From: Clostridia bacterium
Lineage (GTDB): Bacteria > Bacillota > Clostridia > Oscillospirales > Acutalibacteraceae
Reading direction: 5' to 3'
NCBI GenBank assembly: GCA_024404125.1
Contig: JAKSQL010000025.1
Coordinates: 1-10,381 of the forward strand
DNA: 10,381 nucleotides
Shown: positions 6,858-10,381 of the stretch, piece by piece
Layout: every line of letters begins with the position of its first letter
How positions within the stretch are numbered: position 1 is the stretch's first letter
Made by a program: the position numbers and the translations under genes
Notes under the pieces: generated by a model
Seen by the model: the letters and a program-made list of their open reading frames with translations, nothing else
Databases searched by the model: none
What the model was told of the DNA's origin: nothing

Positions 6858-6861
6858 GGAG
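6858..6861 (+). promoter_or_regulatory. Ribosome binding site that decides the ValS start
   Basis: GGAG lies directly against an ATG at 6862 with no spacer, too close for initiation there, and 9 bases before a second in-frame ATG at 6871. The second ATG is therefore the likely start. It gives an N-terminus of MQKELAKQYDPKAVE, the common bacterial ValS pattern. Confidence 0.7.
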
Positions 6862-6870
6862 ATGAAAAAA

Positions 6871-9501
6871 ATGCAAAAAGAACTTGCAAAACAGTATGAC
6901 CCGAAAGCAGTTGAGGACCGCATATATAAAATGTGGCTTGACGGAAAGTATTTTCATGCAAAACGTGAAGAAGGCAAAGAAACCTATACAATAGTTATTC
7001 CGCCTCCGAATATTACGGGGCAACTCCATATGGGCCACGCGCTTGATAATACTTTACAGGATATCCTTATACGTTTTAAACGTATGCAGGGTTACGATAC
7101 TTTATGGGTGCCCGGCACCGACCATGCTTCTATTGCTACTGTTGCAAAGATAGTAGAAGCAATGAAAAAAGAAGGTCTTACCAAAGAAGACGTAGGACGT
7201 GACGGCTTTTTAGAGCGTGCTTGGGACTGGAAAAAACAGTACGGCGGAAGAATAATAGAGCAGCTTAAAAAGATGGGCTCTTCTTGCGATTGGGACAGAG
7301 AGCGCTTTACTCTTGACGAAGGTTGCTCCGCGGCGGTAAACGAAGTTTTTGTTAAACTTTACGAAAAGGGACTTATCTACCGAGGCGAGAGAATTATCAA
7401 CTGGTGTCCGCACTGCCTTACTTCCATTTCGGATGCCGAGGTTGAGTATGAGGATAAGCAGGGCCATTTCTGGCACTTAAAGTATCCTTTTAAGGACGGC
7501 GGCGGATATTTAGAACTTGCTACTACACGTCCCGAAACCTTGCTTGGCGATACCGCGGTTGCGGTAAACCCGAACGACGAACGCTATAAGTCGGTAGTAG
7601 GCAAAACCTTAATTTTGCCGATAGTTCACCGCGAAATACCCGTTGTGGCGGACGAATATGTTGAAATGGACTTCGGTACGGGCGTTGTTAAAATCACACC
7701 TGCACACGACCCTAACGATTTTGAGGTAGGTCTGCGCCACAATTTAGAGGTTATAAACGTACTTACCCCCGATGCTAAAATTACCGATGAATTTCCCGAT
7801 TACGCAGGTATGGATATTGAAACTGCGCGCAGGAAAATTGTTGAAGACCTTGAAAAAGAGGGAGCACTCGCTCAGGTTGAGGATTACAGTCATAACGTAG
7901 GCACCTGCTACCGCTGCGGTACTACCGTAGAGCCGAAGGTATCAAAGCAGTGGTTTGTTAAAATGAAACCGTTGGCAGAGCCGGCAATTAAAGCGGTTAA
8001 AGACGGCGAAACAAAATTCGTTCCGCAGAGATTTGAAAAAATATATTTCCATTGGCTCGAAAACATTAAAGACTGGTGCATTTCCCGTCAACTTTGGTGG
8101 GGACACAGAATACCCGCCTACTACTGCGAGGACTGCGGCGAGATAACCGTATCAAAAACGGCGGTTACTGTTTGCAAAAAGTGCGGCAGTAAGCACATAC
8201 ATCAAGACCCCGATACACTTGATACATGGTTTTCTTCTGCATTATGGCCGTTTTCAACTTTGGGTTGGCCCAAAGAAACTGAAGACTTTAAGCACTATTA
8301 TCCTACAAATACACTCGTTACGGGCTACGATATAATACCGTTTTGGGTAATGAGAATGATGTTCTCGGGTATCGAACAAACGGGCAAAGTTCCGTTCGAT
8401 ACAGTACTTATCCACGGGCTTGTAAGAGACCCGCAGGGCAGAAAAATGTCAAAATCCTTAGGTAACGGTGTAGACCCGCTCGAAGTTATTTCGCAGTACG
8501 GTGCCGATGCTTTAAGATTTTCTCTTGCTACGGGTAACAGTCCCGGAAACGATATGCGATATATCCCCGAGCGCGTTGAGGCAAGCCGTAACTTTGCCAA
8601 TAAAATTTGGAACGCGGCAAGATTTATTCTTATGAACCTTGAAAGTGACGAGGTACTCCCGCTTAACGAAAGTAATTTTGCACTTGAAGATAAGTGGATT
8701 ATTTCAAAATTCAATACACTCACAAAACTTGTTACCGAAAACCTGCAGAAGTTTGAACTCGGTCAGGCGGTTTCAAAACTTTACGACTTTATTTGGGACG
8801 TTTTCTGTGACTGGTATATTGAAATTTGCAAAGCAAGACTTATGGGCGAAGATAAGGTTGCGGCAAATACCGCAAGAGCGGTACTTACTTATGTATTTAC
8901 GAACACTCTTGCACTTCTCCACCCATTTATGCCGTTTATAACAGAGGAAATCTGGCAAAGTATGCCGCATAACGGCGAAGTGCTTATGACATCAAAGTGG
9001 CCCGAGTATACCGATAAGTACGCTTACGAAAAAGAGGAGAGCGACTTTGAAAAGGTTATGGAGGTAATAAAGGCAATACGTAACCGCAGAGCCGAAATGA
9101 ACGTACCTCCCTCAAAGAAAGCAAAGGTATATATTTCTTCTGAGTTTTCGGATATATTTGAAAGCGGCAGTAATTATATATGTCGTCTTGCATTTGCAAG
9201 CGAGGTTGTAACCAAAGAGCCCGAAAGCGCTGACGGTAACGTAAGGGTTGTAACCGACTGTGCTACAGTTTATATGCCTATGAAAGAACTTGTTGATATA
9301 AGTGCGGAACTTGAGCGCCTTGACCGCGATATGAAAAAAGCATTAGAGGATAAAGAGTTCTTTGAAAAGAAATTAAACAATGCGGGATTTGTTGCAAAAG
9401 CACCCGAAGCGGTGGTAGCGCAACAACGCGAGGGACTGTTAAAGGCACTTGATAAAATCAAAATGATAAATGACAGTATAGCAGAACTTAAAAATATGTA
9501 A
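6871..9501 (+). CDS. valS: Valyl-tRNA synthetase
   Basis: This class I synthetase attaches valine to tRNA-Val in the cytoplasm and clears mischarged threonine. The 876 residues match the Gram-positive type (about 880). The catalytic Rossmann domain opens with PPPNITGQLHMGHA, whose HMGH (53-56) is the HIGH motif, followed by PGTDHASIAT (81-90). The CP1 editing insert spans roughly 190-345 with TTRPETLLGD (218-227) and GTGVVKITPAHDPND (269-283). Cys pairs at 179/182, 346/349, 419/422 and 435/438 look like zinc-binding knuckles. DTWFSSALWPFSTLGWP (451-467) and KMSKS (525-529) complete the active site. The anticodon-binding helical domain follows, and the last 70 or so residues form the coiled-coil arm typical of ValS. 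It precedes an AbrB-family gene by 13 bases. Its promoter is unclear; read-through from parC is possible since no normal terminator separates them. Confidence 0.98.
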   Translation: MQKELAKQYDPKAVEDRIYKMWLDGKYFHAKREEGKETYTIVIPPPNITGQLHMGHALDNTLQDILIRFKRMQGYDTLWVPGTDHASIATVAKIVEAMKKEGLTKEDVGRDGFLERAWDWKKQYGGRIIEQLKKMGSSCDWDRERFTLDEGCSAAVNEVFVKLYEKGLIYRGERIINWCPHCLTSISDAEVEYEDKQGHFWHLKYPFKDGGGYLELATTRPETLLGDTAVAVNPNDERYKSVVGKTLILPIVHREIPVVADEYVEMDFGTGVVKITPAHDPNDFEVGLRHNLEVINVLTPDAKITDEFPDYAGMDIETARRKIVEDLEKEGALAQVEDYSHNVGTCYRCGTTVEPKVSKQWFVKMKPLAEPAIKAVKDGETKFVPQRFEKIYFHWLENIKDWCISRQLWWGHRIPAYYCEDCGEITVSKTAVTVCKKCGSKHIHQDPDTLDTWFSSALWPFSTLGWPKETEDFKHYYPTNTLVTGYDIIPFWVMRMMFSGIEQTGKVPFDTVLIHGLVRDPQGRKMSKSLGNGVDPLEVISQYGADALRFSLATGNSPGNDMRYIPERVEASRNFANKIWNAARFILMNLESDEVLPLNESNFALEDKWIISKFNTLTKLVTENLQKFELGQAVSKLYDFIWDVFCDWYIEICKARLMGEDKVAANTARAVLTYVFTNTLALLHPFMPFITEEIWQSMPHNGEVLMTSKWPEYTDKYAYEKEESDFEKVMEVIKAIRNRRAEMNVPPSKKAKVYISSEFSDIFESGSNYICRLAFASEVVTKEPESADGNVRVVTDCATVYMPMKELVDISAELERLDRDMKKALEDKEFFEKKLNNAGFVAKAPEAVVAQQREGLLKALDKIKMINDSIAELKNM

Positions 9502-9514
9502 GAGTGGTGTTGAT

Positions 9515-9778
9515 ATGAAATCTACCGGAATGATAAGACCCGTTGATAAAATGGGCAGAGTTGTAATACCCAACGAAATAAGAAAGCAACTTAAAATTAA
9601 AAGTAATGTTGACAGTCTTGAAATTTATGTTGACGGTGAGAATATCATTTTAAGAAAATTTCAACCCACCTGCATATTCTGCAATAACCTTGCGGACTGT
9701 ATAGAGTACGAGGGTCATACCGTTTGCAATGACTGTATAGAAAAGTTAAAGGCAAAGAAAGATAAAGAACAAAATTAA
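9515..9778 (+). CDS. AbrB/SpoVT-family transcriptional regulator with C-terminal Cys4 module
   Basis: The product is 87 residues. Residues 1-49 are a swapped-hairpin AbrB-type DNA-binding domain: MKSTGMIRPVDKMGRVVIPN is nearly the same as the start of Bacillus AbrB, followed by EIRKQLKIK and SLEIYVDGENIILRKF. Family members bind AT-rich DNA as dimers or tetramers and control the switch from growth to stationary phase. The C-terminal half differs from AbrB itself and carries Cys53-x2-Cys56 and Cys71-x2-Cys74, plus Cys62, a likely zinc ribbon, then a Lys-rich tail. The ATG follows a modest GTGGTG site (9504-9509) and lies 13 bases after valS, so the two are probably co-transcribed. Its target genes cannot be told from the sequence. 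The DNA-binding family is sure; the role in this organism is not. Confidence 0.92.
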   Translation: MKSTGMIRPVDKMGRVVIPNEIRKQLKIKSNVDSLEIYVDGENIILRKFQPTCIFCNNLADCIEYEGHTVCNDCIEKLKAKKDKEQN

Positions 9779-9793
9779 ATTTTAAAGCAACAA

Positions 9794-9825
9794 AAAAGCG
9801 GGCAGAAGAAATTCTGCCCGCTTTT
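9794..9825. terminator. Bidirectional terminator between the AbrB-family gene and the converging gene
   Basis: A perfect 14-bp stem pairs 9794-9807 with 9812-9825, closed by a GAAA tetraloop (9808-9811). The plus strand ends in TTTTGTT and the complementary strand gives a run of six T. It lies 15 bases after the AbrB-family stop and 14 bases beyond the minus-strand stop, so it can end transcription from both sides. Confidence 0.92.
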
Positions 9826-9839
9826 GTTACAGTTATAAA

Positions 9840-10381
9840 TTAGTGGAGATTCGGATCGTAGATTGAAATAATCTTACCGTTATCATACTTGAAGAAGTAT
9901 ACTGCACCGGTTTCGGTGTTGGTTACTTTAATAAGGAAGTATTTAATAGATATATAAGATGTAACGGTATCACCCTCGGTCCAAGTGTCGCCGCCGTTGG
10001 TGGAGATTTCAATCTTATAGTTGTTTTCACTGTCGGTAATAATTACTTTAGTAGCGAAAGACTTGAAATTGAATTTCCAGAAACCGCGAACGTTGGTGGT
10101 TTCGTCAACGTCAATATCAAACGGATGCTTCATATTGGGGTCAACTGCACCGCAGATGCACAAATGTGTTTCGTGATCGTATTCGCACTCAAAGACCTCA
10201 CAAGCGCCGCAGTTCTTGCAGAAATGCTTGTGGTGACCGTCAAGGCAGTTAATCCAATCGCCGAAATCGTGGGTGCTTGAAGAAGCATTGTAATAAATCT
10301 TGGTTGAAACAGCAAGCTTGGAAAGACTGTCACCTGCGGTTACTGTGCCTAGAATGATAAAGCTGATTGATGAAATCCGTG
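9840..10381 (-). CDS. Cys/His-rich putative secreted or surface protein, C-terminal part (5' end outside window)
   Basis: I do not recognise a named family. The minus-strand frame is open from the right edge to a TAA at 9842-9840, giving 179 visible residues; the true start is beyond the window. A TTG at 10163 falls inside the Cys-rich module and is not taken as the start. The first visible residues (RISSISFIILGTVTAGDSLS) are hydrophobic then small and polar, like the end of a signal peptide, so little may be missing. Next comes a roughly 45-residue module with HDFGDW, HHKHFCKNCG, CEVFECEYDHETH and LCICGA, resembling the zinc-ribbon-like H-x-F-x-x-W...CxxCG repeats of clostridial surface proteins. 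The last 80 or so residues have a beta-rich look, with ISTNGGDTWTEGD and TNTETGAVYFFKYDNGK, and end in IYDPNLH. Function is unknown; surface exposure and metal binding are inferences. Confidence 0.75.
   Translation of the reverse strand, partial: RISSISFIILGTVTAGDSLSKLAVSTKIYYNASSSTHDFGDWINCLDGHHKHFCKNCGACEVFECEYDHETHLCICGAVDPNMKHPFDIDVDETTNVRGFWKFNFKSFATKVIITDSENNYKIEISTNGGDTWTEGDTVTSYISIKYFLIKVTNTETGAVYFFKYDNGKIISIYDPNLH

Noticed and set aside
6757..6862. Open frame upstream of and in phase with valS, reading CPNCKRLNS-like residues
   Set aside because: There is no ATG, GTG or TTG start in the stretch, and ValS proteins do not have such an extension.
8325..8723. 132-codon minus-strand frame inside valS
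   Set aside because: It lies wholly opposite strongly conserved ValS coding sequence including KMSKS; it is a shadow of the AT-poor codon positions and has no family likeness.
10130..10333. 67-codon minus-strand frame overlapping the Cys-rich gene in another phase
   Set aside because: The other phase is open across the whole region, has coherent Cys/His motifs and ends next to a terminator; this one is a shadow.
1..10381. Mobile elements, CRISPR arrays, tRNA or rRNA genes, defence or toxin-antitoxin systems
   Set aside because: No transposase or integrase motifs, no spaced direct repeats, no cloverleaf-like segments and no recognisable defence proteins were found. The AbrB-type protein has no toxin partner beside it, so it was not read as an antitoxin.

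Overview
The window looks like a chromosomal segment of an anaerobic, moderately low-GC Gram-positive bacterium of the class Clostridia, probably an Oscillospiraceae/Ruminococcaceae-type gut organism. The reasons are the AAGGAG-type ribosome binding sites, the tightly packed genes, a ParE/ParC-like topoisomerase pair of the divergent clostridial kind, an AbrB/SpoVT-type regulator with a C-terminal Cys4 module, and a Cys/His-rich protein of a style common in clostridial surface proteins. This placement is inference from protein style; no rRNA gene or other taxonomic marker was found.

Left part (1-2119): the end of a dTDP-L-rhamnose operon in the order rfbD (3' part only), rfbB, rfbC, all on the plus strand with gaps of 2-4 bases. 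The three enzymes carry out the dehydratase, epimerase and reductase steps that turn dTDP-glucose into dTDP-L-rhamnose for cell-surface polysaccharide. The first enzyme, RfbA, would lie upstream if present. The rfbD fragment has Asn where the catalytic Lys of the YxxxK motif is expected. A hairpin terminator follows rfbC, and its 3' arm carries the ribosome binding site of a 59-codon gene for a small Gly-rich membrane-type protein (2173-2352). That gene has its own GC-rich terminator.

Middle (2400-6733): a clear promoter (TTGACG-N18-TATAAT) with a perfect 20-bp palindrome filling its spacer drives a two-gene type IIA topoisomerase operon, a ParE-like ATPase/Toprim subunit and a ParC-like DNA-cleaving subunit. 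All main catalytic motifs are present. No canonical GyrA box was seen, which favours a relaxing/decatenating enzyme over a supercoiling gyrase.

Right part (6734-10381): a 137-base gap with two mutually exclusive hairpins leads into valS (valyl-tRNA synthetase), followed 13 bases later by an AbrB-family regulator. A strong GAAA-loop terminator separates these from a converging minus-strand gene that runs off the right edge. That gene encodes a Cys/His-rich, probably exported protein of unknown function. No mobile element, CRISPR array, tRNA or rRNA was seen. Most of the window is ordinary housekeeping and surface-sugar DNA; the unusual signals are small and regulatory, plus single-residue oddities.
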